Shown: positions 1 to 8,289 of the stretch, piece by piece
Numbering within the stretch: position 1 is the first letter of the stretch
How the letters are laid out: each line of letters starts with the position of its first letter
Assembly: GCA_002702065.1 (NCBI GenBank)
Contig: NZXX01000001.1
Location: 1,488,001 to 1,552,000 of the forward strand
DNA: 64,000 bases
DNA from: Anaerolineaceae bacterium
Lineage (GTDB): Bacteria; Chloroflexota; Anaerolineae; Aggregatilineales; Phototrophicaceae
Direction of reading: 5' to 3'
Made by a program: the position numbers and the translations under genes
Notes under the pieces: model-generated
What the model saw: only the letters and a program-made list of their open reading frames with translations
What the model was told of the DNA's origin: nothing
Databases searched by the model: none

Positions 1-288
1 GTAGAAGAAGCGTTATACCGTATCGTCCAGGAAGCCCTGAATAACACACTGAAACATGCCAACGCCAGTGCCGTCACAGTTCGGATTGTGATTGACGCCA
101 ATCAAGTCCAGCTGTGTGTTGAGGATGATGGTTGTGGCTTCGACCCGCAGCTTGTGGCATCGGGCGGCGGTATAGGGCTTCGCAGTATCCACGAGCGGTG
201 TGAAGGTATCGGCGCATCGCTGGCGATCACGTCCGCCGACGGAAACGGGACCCAGGTGCTGGTCACCTTTGACCACAGTACGAATTGA
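1..288 (+). CDS. Sensor histidine kinase, NarL/DesK type (C-terminal part only)
   Basis: The reading frame is open from the first base, so the 5' part of the gene lies outside the window. The 95 visible residues are the end of an HATPase_c domain. The N box is EALNNTLKHA, the G1 box is EDDGCGFD and the G2 box is GGGIGLRSIHER. The short G2 loop followed by IHER is typical of HisKA_3 (NarX/DesK/LiaS-like) kinases. It would phosphorylate the response regulator that starts 16 bases downstream. Sensor domain and signal are not visible. Confidence 0.88.
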   Translation, partial: VEEALYRIVQEALNNTLKHANASAVTVRIVIDANQVQLCVEDDGCGFDPQLVASGGGIGLRSIHERCEGIGASLAITSADGNGTQVLVTFDHSTN

Positions 289-304
289 TCGAGAGGAACT
301 TATT

Positions 305-964
305 TTGGCTGGTGAGACATTACGTATTCTGATTGCGGATGACCATGCAATCGTGCGCCAGGGTTTGCGCGCTCTGATCGATACCGAAGTGGGCATGGTG
401 CTGGTAGACGAGGCAAAGGATGGTATCGAGGCGATGTTGAAAGCTCGCCAGCATCAACCGGATGTCATCCTGCTGGACATGGTGATGCCACGGCAGGATG
501 GGTTGGAGACCATTAAGCAGATCAAAGCCGAACGATCCGATGCGCGTATCCTCGTGTTGACCAGTTTCGCCGAGGACGAGAAGGTGTTTCCGGCGATCAA
601 AGCCGGTGCATTAGGCTATATCCTGAAAGACTCCTCGCCAGGCCAGCTTATCCAGGCAATTCGCGATGTGCATCGCGGTGAGTCCTCCCTGCACCCGACT
701 ATCGCCCGCAAGCTCATTATGGAACTGAACCAGCCGCCGGACCAACCTCTTACTGAAGAGCCGCTTACTGAACGTGAGGTAGAGGTCTTAAAGCAGGTGG
801 CGCAAGGGCACTCTAACCAGCATATCGCAGAGCTTCTCGTTCTCAGTGAACGCACTGTACGCGCCCATGTCAGCCATATCCTCGATAAGCTCCACCTCGC
901 CAACCGTACCCAGGCGGCACTCTACGCCTTGCGGACAGGCATCAGCGACCTCGACGCCGATTAG
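305..964 (+). CDS. NarL/LuxR-family response regulator
   Basis: A two-domain transcription factor of 219 residues. The N-terminal receiver has the acidic pair in LIADDH, the phosphoacceptor Asp near residue 58 in VILLDMVMP, the conserved Thr/Ser in VLTSF and the Lys in YILKDSS. The C-terminal LuxR helix-turn-helix begins at LTEREVEVLKQVAQG and contains SERTVRAHVSHILDKL. I place the start at the TTG at 305, 8 bases after AGAGG (292-296), because the longer open frame would extend back into the kinase gene in another phase. It forms a two-component pair with the kinase just upstream. A terminator hairpin follows, so the pair probably ends the operon. Confidence 0.9.
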   Translation: MAGETLRILIADDHAIVRQGLRALIDTEVGMVLVDEAKDGIEAMLKARQHQPDVILLDMVMPRQDGLETIKQIKAERSDARILVLTSFAEDEKVFPAIKAGALGYILKDSSPGQLIQAIRDVHRGESSLHPTIARKLIMELNQPPDQPLTEEPLTEREVEVLKQVAQGHSNQHIAELLVLSERTVRAHVSHILDKLHLANRTQAALYALRTGISDLDAD

Positions 965-1012
965 CCAGATACGACATTTGTCGTAGTCAATTGGATTATT
1001 GACTCACGTGAG

Positions 1013-1034
1013 CCGCTCAAAAGAGCGGTTTTTT
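1013..1034 (+). terminator. Rho-independent terminator after the two-component pair
   Basis: Stem CCGCTC (1013-1018) pairs with GAGCGG (1023-1028) around an AAAA loop, and six T residues follow directly (1029-1034). It lies 49 bases after the response-regulator stop. Confidence 0.85.
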
Positions 1035-1147
1035 GTCTTGGGCATGGCGCATCCTTTCGCCGATTTGCCGCCGGTTCAACTCGGCTAACCTTATATCAGA
1101 TTGACGAACACCGGAACAAAGACGTGAAAGACCAGAGGAACGAGCCT

Positions 1148-1489
1148 GTGAAGGCGCTGATTGCCGTCAAATCAACCGAACGTCGTGATGCGCTGTACGC
1201 CCTACTGGAATCACTTGGGATCGACGTGATCCACCAGGCAAGCGATGCAGAGACAAGCCGTAGAACGGTGAACGAACAGGACCCTGCATTGATATTGACA
1301 GACTTCAATCTTTCGAGTGCTGTTCCTGCTGCGAACCCTGCTGCGATTATTGTGTTGGTTGCAGATCGGGTGGAAGCGGCACAGGCGCGCGCAGCCGGTG
1401 CGACGCACGTGTTCATCGAAGGCACCCCGGTGAGCCAAATTGTGGATGCCATCAATGCACTAATGAATTTCAACAATCGCCAGGAATAG
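1148..1489 (+). CDS. Degenerate receiver-domain protein
   Basis: A single-domain protein of 113 residues with the receiver (CheY-like) alternation of strands and helices. A possible phosphoacceptor Asp sits in ALILTDFNL, but the acidic pair expected after the first strand is absent: the sequence there reads LIAVKSTERR. The segment after the Asp lacks the usual MP(G/D)xxG turn. It may therefore be a pseudo-receiver that does not bind magnesium. I prefer the GTG at 1148, which has AGAGG nine bases upstream; a GTG at 1124 would add eight residues. It follows a terminator and precedes small membrane proteins, so it is probably a separate unit from the two-component pair. Confidence 0.6.
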   Translation: MKALIAVKSTERRDALYALLESLGIDVIHQASDAETSRRTVNEQDPALILTDFNLSSAVPAANPAAIIVLVADRVEAAQARAAGATHVFIEGTPVSQIVDAINALMNFNNRQE

Positions 1490-1508
1490 AATCGAGCCGG
1501 AGAAAACC

Positions 1509-1967
1509 ATGTCACAGAATGTCTTGAACCACCGTAAGCAACAGATCGATGCGCCATTCCGCGTCAAGAGTGCCGGGGTATCCCTGGTCGTTATCCTGGC
1601 AATCGGCAGCTACTTTATCGCCAACCTGCTCACGTTACTGACCAGTGAGCAGGCCGTCCCGGACGGTGCACTGAGCCTGACGATCATCACCATCACCCTC
1701 ATCGCCGTTGTAGAAGCCACCCTGCAAATCGTGCTGTTCATCGGCGCCGGTCGGGTCGAAGAACAATCCAAACTTGACAAAGACATCGCTAACATGGCTT
1801 CGCGTAACGCTTACCGCGTATTGATGGCCGGCACGTTTGCCACCTTCGCCAGCATGTTTGCTGGTTTCACCCCCTTTGAGATGGGCAGCCTGCTGATGGG
1901 GGCCTTCCTGCTGGCGGAGATCGTCAAGTTTGCTTCACAGATCGTTTATTACCGGCAAGCAGCGTAA
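1509..1967 (+). CDS. Four-helix membrane protein of unknown function
   Basis: I do not recognise the family. The 152-residue product has a short basic N-terminus and four hydrophobic stretches, at about residues 24-44, 56-81, 103-122 and 128-148, so it is an integral membrane protein. A basic and acidic loop (EEQSKLDKDIANM) separates the second and third helices. It starts 19 bases after the pseudo-receiver stop with GAGCCGGAGAAAACC upstream of the ATG, which suggests cotranscription. Confidence 0.7.
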   Translation: MSQNVLNHRKQQIDAPFRVKSAGVSLVVILAIGSYFIANLLTLLTSEQAVPDGALSLTIITITLIAVVEATLQIVLFIGAGRVEEQSKLDKDIANMASRNAYRVLMAGTFATFASMFAGFTPFEMGSLLMGAFLLAEIVKFASQIVYYRQAA

Positions 1968-2025
1968 TTGCTGGATGCCATATCAACCATTATTCGATTA
2001 ACAAACATACAAGGAGAGAACAAGC

Positions 2026-2727
2026 ATGACCGCAACTGCACAGACCACCAAGAATACCTTTGCCCGGACGGAAAATCAGGCCGCCAGCCTGCAAAAAATG
2101 GGCGGTTTCGCCGGACTGCTGGCTGCCTTCACGTTCGTGTTCGGTTTCGCCTTATTTGCCACAACCTTCGAGCCGCTGACAACCGGTGACCTGGACGCGG
2201 TTGCAACGGTCGAGTTCTTGCGCGATAACCAGACCATCTTCTACGTGTGGAATCTCGTGATCTATGTGCTGTTCGGGGTAGCGCAGGCCGTGCTGACGCT
2301 GGCACTGGCAGCGCGCTTGAAAGCGATCTCACCCGGTATCGCCCAGGTCACAATGGCACTTGGCCTGATCTGGTCCGGCCTGGTGATCGCCAGCGGTATG
2401 GTCGCCAATGTCGGTGCGGCGGCGGTCATTGACCTGTACGCGAACGATCCGACCCAGGCAGGTACAGTCTGGATGGCCATCGACAGCGTCGGCAAAGGCA
2501 TGGGCGGCGGTAATGAGATCGTCGGTGGGTTATGGCTGCTGCTGGGAAGTTGGGTGGCGCTGCGCGGGGCACTGCCGAAATCACTCAGTCTGGCCGGAAT
2601 ACTGGTGGGTGCAGCGGGCATTGTCACGCTGGTACCGATGCTGGCCGATGTCGGTGCTATCTTCGGCCTGGGCATGATCGCCTGGTATATCTGGGCTGGC
2701 ATCGTGTTACTGCGCAGCACTAACTAA
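2026..2727 (+). CDS. Multi-pass membrane protein (DUF4386-like)
   Basis: The 233-residue protein has a hydrophilic N-terminus of about 25 residues, then six or seven hydrophobic segments beginning at GFAGLLAAFTFVFG. The loop after the first helix (FEPLTTGDLDAVATVEFLRDNQ), the second helix and the Gly-rich GKGMGGGNEIVGGLW region recall DUF4386-type membrane proteins, but I assign that only loosely. AAGGAGAG sits just upstream of the ATG. It is the second of three consecutive membrane-protein genes on this strand. Confidence 0.7.
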   Translation: MTATAQTTKNTFARTENQAASLQKMGGFAGLLAAFTFVFGFALFATTFEPLTTGDLDAVATVEFLRDNQTIFYVWNLVIYVLFGVAQAVLTLALAARLKAISPGIAQVTMALGLIWSGLVIASGMVANVGAAAVIDLYANDPTQAGTVWMAIDSVGKGMGGGNEIVGGLWLLLGSWVALRGALPKSLSLAGILVGAAGIVTLVPMLADVGAIFGLGMIAWYIWAGIVLLRSTN

Positions 2728-2732
2728 CTTAC

Positions 2733-2771
2733 ACGGGCGGCGAGATTGACCTGCAAAGTTTCTCCGCCCGT
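2733..2771 (+). other. Intercistronic hairpin
   Basis: ACGGGCGG (2733-2740) pairs with CCGCCCGT (2764-2771), and AGA/TCT extends the stem across a two-base bulge. No T tract follows, so it could be an mRNA-stabilising or processing element, or a weak terminator, between the two membrane-protein genes. Confidence 0.5.
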
Positions 2772-2808
2772 CACTTGTCCATTTTAGTGAATGACAGGGG
2801 AGACAATC

Positions 2809-3420
2809 ATGACGACAAACCACTACACACCTGAAAATCAATCGCAGATCTCGACCCTCGATTTCCGTGATAATAAACAACTGGTGCTGATGAGCTACCT
2901 CCTGCGTGCGTTTGGGGCGTTAATCTTCGGCGGGCTGTTCTTCCTGGCAGCCGACGCTATCCATCCCGACGCCGGGCTGACGGTCGAGTCGCTGGTAAGC
3001 ATCGCTATCGACGGCATGCCGGATATCGTCAGTATCGTCCTCGTCGTATTCGCTGTGACCTCTGTGCTTTGGCTGCATGAACTGGTTCACGCAAGCGTGT
3101 TCTATGTCCACATAGGTGCGCCGCCGCACATAGGCATTCGTGGGCCGATAATCTTCGCAGCGGCTGAGGGCTATCTGAACACACGCACTGCCATGATCGT
3201 CAACGCGCTGGCCCCGTTTGTTGTCATCTCCTCGCTGGGCTTGCTGCTGCTGGCTTTGATCCCGGTAGGGGCGCTGGCCTGGATATTCATCCCGACGGTC
3301 GCGAACGCTGCTGCTGCGGGCGGCGATTTTATGGCGGTGTTCTGGCTGCTAGGACTACCCCGCGGCGCGAAGGTGGAAGATCACGGTGATGTAATTATCG
3401 CGTATGAAGGAGTCGCGTAA
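2809..3420 (+). CDS. DUF3267-type putative zincin metalloprotease, membrane bound
   Basis: The 203-residue protein has a hydrophobic segment near the N-terminus and a second helix ending in the zinc-binding motif HELVHA, as in DUF3267 putative site-2-protease-like zincins. A third hydrophobic stretch (VVISSLGLLLLALIPVG) and a C-terminal segment ANAAAAGGDF supply a candidate third metal ligand (Asp). The predicted active site is inside or at the face of the membrane. I start at the ATG at 2809, six bases after GGGGAGA, rather than the upstream in-frame start. The substrate is unknown. The stop codon abuts the start of the relic that follows. Confidence 0.75.
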   Translation: MTTNHYTPENQSQISTLDFRDNKQLVLMSYLLRAFGALIFGGLFFLAADAIHPDAGLTVESLVSIAIDGMPDIVSIVLVVFAVTSVLWLHELVHASVFYVHIGAPPHIGIRGPIIFAAAEGYLNTRTAMIVNALAPFVVISSLGLLLLALIPVGALAWIFIPTVANAAAAGGDFMAVFWLLGLPRGAKVEDHGDVIIAYEGVA

Positions 3421-3768
3421 ATGAACGACAACCCTCAGAAATTATGTGCCCTCATTGACACAGAGAGCTGCAAAGCTAACACGCATGGCATCTTGCTTGG
3501 TGTACGGTCTGCGTATGAAACGTGTAAACATCTGGGCCGGCAGGTATTGCCACCCCAGACATCCCCTACTTTGTCGCGAGTGTGACCAGATGTTTCCGAA
3601 TCGGCGCTTACGTCGTTAGCGGGTGAAGGCAGACTCGACCTCGACGCGCCCGTTGAGGGTTATCTGCCGCGCGATGTGGTGAAAAGGCATATACAAATAA
3701 GCAGGCTGTGCCACCTGATTGACGCTGCACTCTGGGCAGTGTTTGAGAAGAGACGTGCAAGCCAGTGA
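3421..3768 (+). pseudogene. Relic of a beta-lactamase-family serine hydrolase
   Basis: This stretch starts with an ATG directly after the preceding stop, with a good ribosome site GAAGGAG (3406-3412) eight bases upstream. The frame gives 54 residues, then an in-frame TGA at 3583-3585, then stays open to a TGA at 3766. Beyond the first stop it encodes LAGEGRLDLDAPVEGYLP, which matches the segment that follows the SxxK motif in class C beta-lactamase-like enzymes. The upstream part contains GILLGVRSAYETCKHLGRQ, similar in position and pattern to the strand before that motif. The SxxK motif itself and about two thirds of a normal protein are missing, so it is a truncated, decayed copy. Identification rests on pattern recognition only. 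Confidence 0.6.
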
Positions 3769-3819
3769 GCGATCCATATCCGCGGCTCCCGAATTTACTA
3801 TGAAATGTAGTAAAAATAG

Positions 3820-3850
3820 AAGCCCATCCGGCAAGGAAGGGCTTTTGTTT
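3820..3850. terminator. Hairpin terminator, probably bidirectional
   Basis: AAGCCC (3820-3825) pairs with GGGCTT (3839-3844). On the plus strand TTGTTTATC follows; on the minus strand TCTATTTTTAC follows. It sits between the beta-lactamase relic and the stop of the minus-strand oxidase gene, so it can serve the convergent transcripts. Confidence 0.65.
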
Positions 3851-3881
3851 ATCGCCCTATGAGCAAACCTGGGGCGTGTGA

Positions 3882-5273
3882 TCAGGTTTGGGGTTTTATG
3901 TTTTGGTTAATGCGGAAGAGGTTATCCGGGTCATATTTGGCCTTAATTTTGGTGAGGCGTTCATAGTTTTCACGGTAAGCGGCTTTAACGCGTTCCTGAC
4001 CCTCATCATCCATCATCATATTGACATAAGCACCACCAGCTGAAAACGGGTGCAGTTCATCCCAATAATCTTTGGTCCATGAAATGATCGCTTCGTTATT
4101 GGCGGGGTCGGGATCGACACCCACAATGACCATTCCCCAGTTGGCATCCCGGTAGCTAAATGCTGTGTCATGCTTACCAACCCGTTGCGGCGCGCCACTG
4201 ATGGGATAGAGATGCATGGTTGACTGGGGTGTCGGTAATTTAGGCGCGTACTTCATATGGATGGCGATCGCTTCTTCACTCAGCTCTTTCACCCAGTCGG
4301 CGCGCCAGTACCATTGATGACCAGGTGGGTAGAGCGCATCGAACATACTTTGCAACGCGGGTTGCGGTATCGGCCCTACAAAATCCAGGGCTGGCGAACC
4401 AAATTGCTGACGGATTGGTTGGAAGACTTCGTCTGCATTGTCCAGTGAACCGGTGTAGCACCAGACTACCCCACACATTTTCTTGAGATGTAAATCATCC
4501 GGGAAGGGAGCCACCGGTGGAACCGTAAGGAAGGCAAACCAGCCATTCATCTCTTCGGGGGCGTTTGTAATGTATTCACGGTACCAGCGCATGACTTCCG
4601 GCGCTTGATCGAGATGCCACAGCATAGGCCCAGCGTAAACCGTGCTGATGGGGTGCAATTTGAAGAGAAACGAAGTGACAACGCCAAAGTTGCCGCCACC
4701 ACCGCGAACCGCCCAGAACAGATCTTGATTCTGTTGACTATTGGCGGTGACGAAGCTGCCGTCAGCCAGCACCATATCGACTTCCAATACATTGTCAAGC
4801 GACAGGCCGCAGGTACGTGCCAGATGGCCCAGCCCGCCTCCCAGTGTGAGACCACCGACACCTGTGGTTGAGATGATACCGCTGGGGGTTGCCAGACCGA
4901 AAGCGTGAGTCGCGTGGTCCACATCGCCCCAGGTGCAGCCCGCCTCCACACGGGCAGTCCGGGCCACGGGATCAACGCGAACCCCTTTCATTGGCGACAG
5001 GTCTATGACCAATCCGTCGTCGCAGGTTCCAAGCCCTCCACCGTTATGCCCACCACCACGTATCGCGAGGGGAATATCTTCGTCTCGCGCAAAGTTAACG
5101 CATTGAATGACATCGCCAACGTCTGCACATTGGGCGATTGCTGCGGGCCGGCGATTGATCATCGCGTTATAAACCTTACAGGCTTCATCGTAGTTTAAAC
5201 TACCTGGCGTGATAAGGTTGCCGCGTAAATGCGCCCGCAGCTCCTCAAGCACTATGTCATGCACCATAACCAT
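3882..5273 (-). CDS. FAD-linked oxidase, berberine-bridge-enzyme-like
   Basis: The 463-residue protein has a PCMH-type FAD-binding domain (about residues 35-210) and a C-terminal BBE segment ending in YDPDNLFRINQNI. IRGGGHNGGGLG carries the His (residue 76) that forms the 8-alpha-histidyl FAD bond in this family. The Cys that gives the second covalent bond in bicovalent members is absent: the matching stretch reads ISTTGVGGLTLGGG. It is therefore likely monocovalent. Members oxidise sugars or secondary metabolites with oxygen. No signal peptide is visible, so it is cytoplasmic. The ATG at 5273 has AGGAG nine bases upstream. It is divergent from the LuxR-ATPase regulator, a plausible controller. 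Confidence 0.88.
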   Translation of the reverse strand: MVMVHDIVLEELRAHLRGNLITPGSLNYDEACKVYNAMINRRPAAIAQCADVGDVIQCVNFARDEDIPLAIRGGGHNGGGLGTCDDGLVIDLSPMKGVRVDPVARTARVEAGCTWGDVDHATHAFGLATPSGIISTTGVGGLTLGGGLGHLARTCGLSLDNVLEVDMVLADGSFVTANSQQNQDLFWAVRGGGGNFGVVTSFLFKLHPISTVYAGPMLWHLDQAPEVMRWYREYITNAPEEMNGWFAFLTVPPVAPFPDDLHLKKMCGVVWCYTGSLDNADEVFQPIRQQFGSPALDFVGPIPQPALQSMFDALYPPGHQWYWRADWVKELSEEAIAIHMKYAPKLPTPQSTMHLYPISGAPQRVGKHDTAFSYRDANWGMVIVGVDPDPANNEAIISWTKDYWDELHPFSAGGAYVNMMMDDEGQERVKAAYRENYERLTKIKAKYDPDNLFRINQNIKPQT

Positions 5274-5431
5274 GATTTAAAGCTCCTTTCCAGTTTGACT
5301 GAATTTTGTTAATCGTGTGTTCCCATGCTTCAATCACATCTCCCTCCAACTGAAAGTCATCTCACTTAGCGTAGTAGCGTCGTGGGGTGGTCGTCACCCT
5401 TCTATAGTAGGGAATGAGTATGGTGCATTGG

Positions 5432-5460
5432 TTGACGGTGAGGGATGAGTCTAGTATAGT
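5432..5460 (+). promoter_or_regulatory. Sigma-70-type promoter for the LuxR-ATPase regulator
   Basis: TTGACG (5432-5437) and TATAGT (5455-5460) are separated by 17 bases, and the start codon is 36 bases downstream of the -10. It lies in the divergent gap with the oxidase gene. Confidence 0.65.
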
Positions 5461-5496
5461 CGTTAATAGTTCCAGAAATTATCTTAGGCGATAACA

Positions 5497-7866
5497 ATGG
5501 TTGGTGATCAGAAACACACGGGCGTTGATGAAGCCTCGTTGTTCGATCCACTCACTGAGCGCGAGACGACTATCCTTCGCAAAATCGCTCATGGGTATTC
5601 CAATCAAGAAATCGCGCATGCTTGTTCGCTCGCACTTTCAACAGTCAAGTGGTACAACAAACGCATCTTTGGCAAACTCGGTGTGCGCAGCCGGACGGAG
5701 GCGACCGCCAGAGCAAGGTCGCTAAAACTGCTAGACGAGCCGGATTTGCCGCCAACGATGACGCCCAATTCCCCGGATTTGCCACGAAACAATTTACCCC
5801 AACAGGTTACTTCGTTTGTTGGCCGACAGTATGAAATCCTCGATATCATTCGATTGCTTGAAAAATCGCGTTTGCTCACCTTGACTGGTCCCGCCGGATC
5901 TGGCAAAACACGACTGGCACTCAAGGTTGCAACTATCTCGCTGAAATCTTATGAGGATGGCGTGTATTTTATTCCACTTGCACCCATCAGTGAGGCAGAG
6001 GGGATTTTCTGGGCAATTGCTGAACAGATCGGTGTTCAGTTTCATCAACAGCGCACACCACTCGAACAACTGCTCGGTTATCTGAAAGACAAACAGCTTT
6101 TGCTTGTGCTGGATAATTTCGAGCATCTGCTACGTGGTGTCAACCTTATTGCTGAGGTACTGCAAGGCGTTTCGGGGGTTAAGATTCTGGTCACCTCACG
6201 TGAGCGACTTAATTTGTACGGCGAACTGAATTATTCGATTGAGGGGATGGCACTAAGCGGTCAGCGCGACATTTCTCAACAGCGTTCAGAATCGGTTGAA
6301 CTTTTCATGCAGCGAGCGATGGCGGTTGAGCCAAACCTGCGCGTGGAGATCAATGAATATAAACATATCGAGCGGATTTGTCAGCTCGTCGATGGCCTTC
6401 CGCTTGGCATCGAACTGGCCGCGACCTGGGTTGATGCGCTTTCGCTCCAGGATATTGCCAATGAAGTTGAACACAGTCTCGACATTCTGGCAGCAGAATT
6501 ACATGGTGTATCGCGCTGGCAAACCAGTATGCGGGCTGCAATCGGACGTTCATGGGAACTACTTAACGCTGACCAACAGTCCGCATTCCAGCGACTATCA
6601 ATATTTCGTGGAGGCTTTACGCGAAATGCCGCGGAGAGCATAGCCGAGGTTAATTTGCGTACGCTTCAAACTTTGGTAAGCAAGTCATTGCTCTATTTTT
6701 CCCCGGATTCCAAGCGTTATGGCATGCACGATTTGGTACGTCAGTACGCACAGGAGCAGTTGGAGCACTCCGGCGATTTAGATGCGATATCCGTTAGCTA
6801 TGCAACCTATTTTGCATCCTTCATGGCCGAACGCTGGCCGCAGTTGAAGGGCAATAATCAGCATGTCGCCTTGCGGGAAATTGAGGTCGACATTGAGAAT
6901 GTACGTTCGGCCTGGCGTTTTTGGCTTGAACAACGCGATGTCGCTAAGCTCCAACAATTCTTGCACAGCTTCTGGGTTGTTTATGACATTCGCGCCTGGT
7001 ATCCGGCTGGGATCGAATTATTCGAACGGGGTATCGCTGTGATGCGTGAGGTGGCTACTGATGCCTCATATGCTGTATTAGGCTGGTTACTGGCCGCTCA
7101 AGGTTCCTTCTGCGCAGCAGGTGGTATCCCCAGTACCGGAAGCTTTACGCCCGACTGGATAGCTGCCAAGGGCTTCTATAGTGGTACTTCATTCCTGGCG
7201 GGTGTGCGGCGAGGGTTTACTCTGGCCGTTGAAGGACTTAGTCTCCTCAGGCAAATTGACGCCCCTCATGATGCGATGCTGATTATTCCTCTTATCAGCA
7301 TGTGTGTTACAGCCTGCCAGCTAGGTAAAGAAGAAGAGGTCTTTCAGGCAGCACAGGATCTGCTAACGATCGCCTCAGACATACAAGATAAATGGGCAGT
7401 TGCCAAAGCCAGGCAGTTTTTAGCCATAAGAGCCATAGAAAATGGTGAGTATCAACTAGCCGAGCAGCAGGCACGTGACGCGTTTGACATTCTGGAAGCG
7501 TGCGGCGATAAATGGTCGAAGAGCGTAATTTGCATTGAGGTCCTGGGTATGCTCGCCACCACCGTTAGAGATCTTGAGAGTGCCCGCTACTGGATGATTG
7601 CTGGCCTCGAAGCTGCTGAGAAGATCGGCTTTGAATATTCGATCCAGACGGCCCATTGGCAGCTGGGATTCGTGGCTGTGCTTCAGGAGGACTATGCACT
7701 GGCAGGACAACATTGGCACAAAGCCCAGGGGATTGCTCACGGCGTCCTGTTAGGACAAAGCTTGATTGGCTATGGGGGTAGCAAAGATCTGGCGGGATGG
7801 GGCGGGCGAAAGCTCTTAGAGCATTCTGAGGTAGAACTGACGAGCACAGTCAATGGAAACCGGTAA
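5497..7866 (+). CDS. LuxR-HTH / NB-ARC-type ATPase transcriptional regulator
   Basis: The 789-residue protein starts with a LuxR-type helix-turn-helix (about residues 12-75: LTERETTILRKIAHG and STVKWYNKRIFGKLGV). A P-loop NTPase domain follows: VTSFVGRQ, Walker A GPAGSGKTRLA and Walker B LLLVLDNFEHLL. Then comes a winged region with MHDLVRQYAQEQLE and a long helical C-terminus consistent with TPR-like repeats. Large STAND regulators (MalT, LAL) usually carry the LuxR domain at the C-terminus, so the N-terminal position is noteworthy, though such arrangements exist in Chloroflexota and Actinobacteria. Ligand binding to the C-terminal repeats would gate ATP-dependent activation. The divergent oxidase gene is the obvious candidate target. 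Confidence 0.85.
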   Translation: MVGDQKHTGVDEASLFDPLTERETTILRKIAHGYSNQEIAHACSLALSTVKWYNKRIFGKLGVRSRTEATARARSLKLLDEPDLPPTMTPNSPDLPRNNLPQQVTSFVGRQYEILDIIRLLEKSRLLTLTGPAGSGKTRLALKVATISLKSYEDGVYFIPLAPISEAEGIFWAIAEQIGVQFHQQRTPLEQLLGYLKDKQLLLVLDNFEHLLRGVNLIAEVLQGVSGVKILVTSRERLNLYGELNYSIEGMALSGQRDISQQRSESVELFMQRAMAVEPNLRVEINEYKHIERICQLVDGLPLGIELAATWVDALSLQDIANEVEHSLDILAAELHGVSRWQTSMRAAIGRSWELLNADQQSAFQRLSIFRGGFTRNAAESIAEVNLRTLQTLVSKSLLYFSPDSKRYGMHDLVRQYAQEQLEHSGDLDAISVSYATYFASFMAERWPQLKGNNQHVALREIEVDIENVRSAWRFWLEQRDVAKLQQFLHSFWVVYDIRAWYPAGIELFERGIAVMREVATDASYAVLGWLLAAQGSFCAAGGIPSTGSFTPDWIAAKGFYSGTSFLAGVRRGFTLAVEGLSLLRQIDAPHDAMLIIPLISMCVTACQLGKEEEVFQAAQDLLTIASDIQDKWAVAKARQFLAIRAIENGEYQLAEQQARDAFDILEACGDKWSKSVICIEVLGMLATTVRDLESARYWMIAGLEAAEKIGFEYSIQTAHWQLGFVAVLQEDYALAGQHWHKAQGIAHGVLLGQSLIGYGGSKDLAGWGGRKLLEHSEVELTSTVNGNR

Positions 7867-7881
7867 GGGTAGATAATTCCG

Positions 7882-7910
7882 TTGACCCAAAATGCCCGGG
7901 TATCAGATAT
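7882..7910 (+). promoter_or_regulatory. Possible promoter for the DUF4242 gene
   Basis: TTGACC (7882-7887), a 17-base spacer and AGATAT (7905-7910) lie 68 bases before the next start codon. The -10 is a poor match. Confidence 0.4.
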
Positions 7911-7978
7911 GTTTATTAGAAACAAAAGCTCAACCGAACTTGTCAACGCATCTATGTTACTAGAGCGAGGGGAACCTC

Positions 7979-8227
7979 ATGCCACTCTATCTGGACATTC
8001 ACAATAAAGTTGTTGGTGTAACAAAAGAGGACCTTGAAGAGGCGCACAGGAAGGACCTTGAAGTTCAGGCAAAATACGGCGTGAAATATTTACGGTTCTG
8101 GTATGATCTGAGTACCGAAAGAGCATTTTGCCTTATCGAGGCCCCCAGTAAGGAAGCAGCCATTGCTGTGCATCGTGAAGCGCATGGCATGGTCGCAGAT
8201 GAGATCATTGAGGTTACAGAAGGCTAA
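7979..8227 (+). CDS. DUF4242 small protein (SCO4226-like nickel-binding fold)
   Basis: The 82-residue soluble protein has a ferredoxin-like alternation of strands and helices. MPLYLDIHN is the first strand, KYLRFWYDLSTERAFCLIEAPS the central hairpin, and AAIAVHREAHGMVADEIIEV the last helix and strand. This matches DUF4242, where one member (SCO4226) binds nickel; the His residues in VHREAHG are candidate ligands. GAGGGGAA is placed well before the ATG. Function is unknown; it may be regulated with or by the upstream ATPase regulator. Confidence 0.75.
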   Translation: MPLYLDIHNKVVGVTKEDLEEAHRKDLEVQAKYGVKYLRFWYDLSTERAFCLIEAPSKEAAIAVHREAHGMVADEIIEVTEG

Positions 8228-8289
8228 ACACGAATTTTGAGTAACATACAACCTGCTTTTATTATCCACTATGGGAGCCTTATATTTGG

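Noticed and set aside
3515..3619. Short frame with a CxxxxxxxxCxxC pattern resembling a zinc ribbon
   Set aside because: Only 34 codons, overlapped by the better-supported beta-lactamase relic in another frame.
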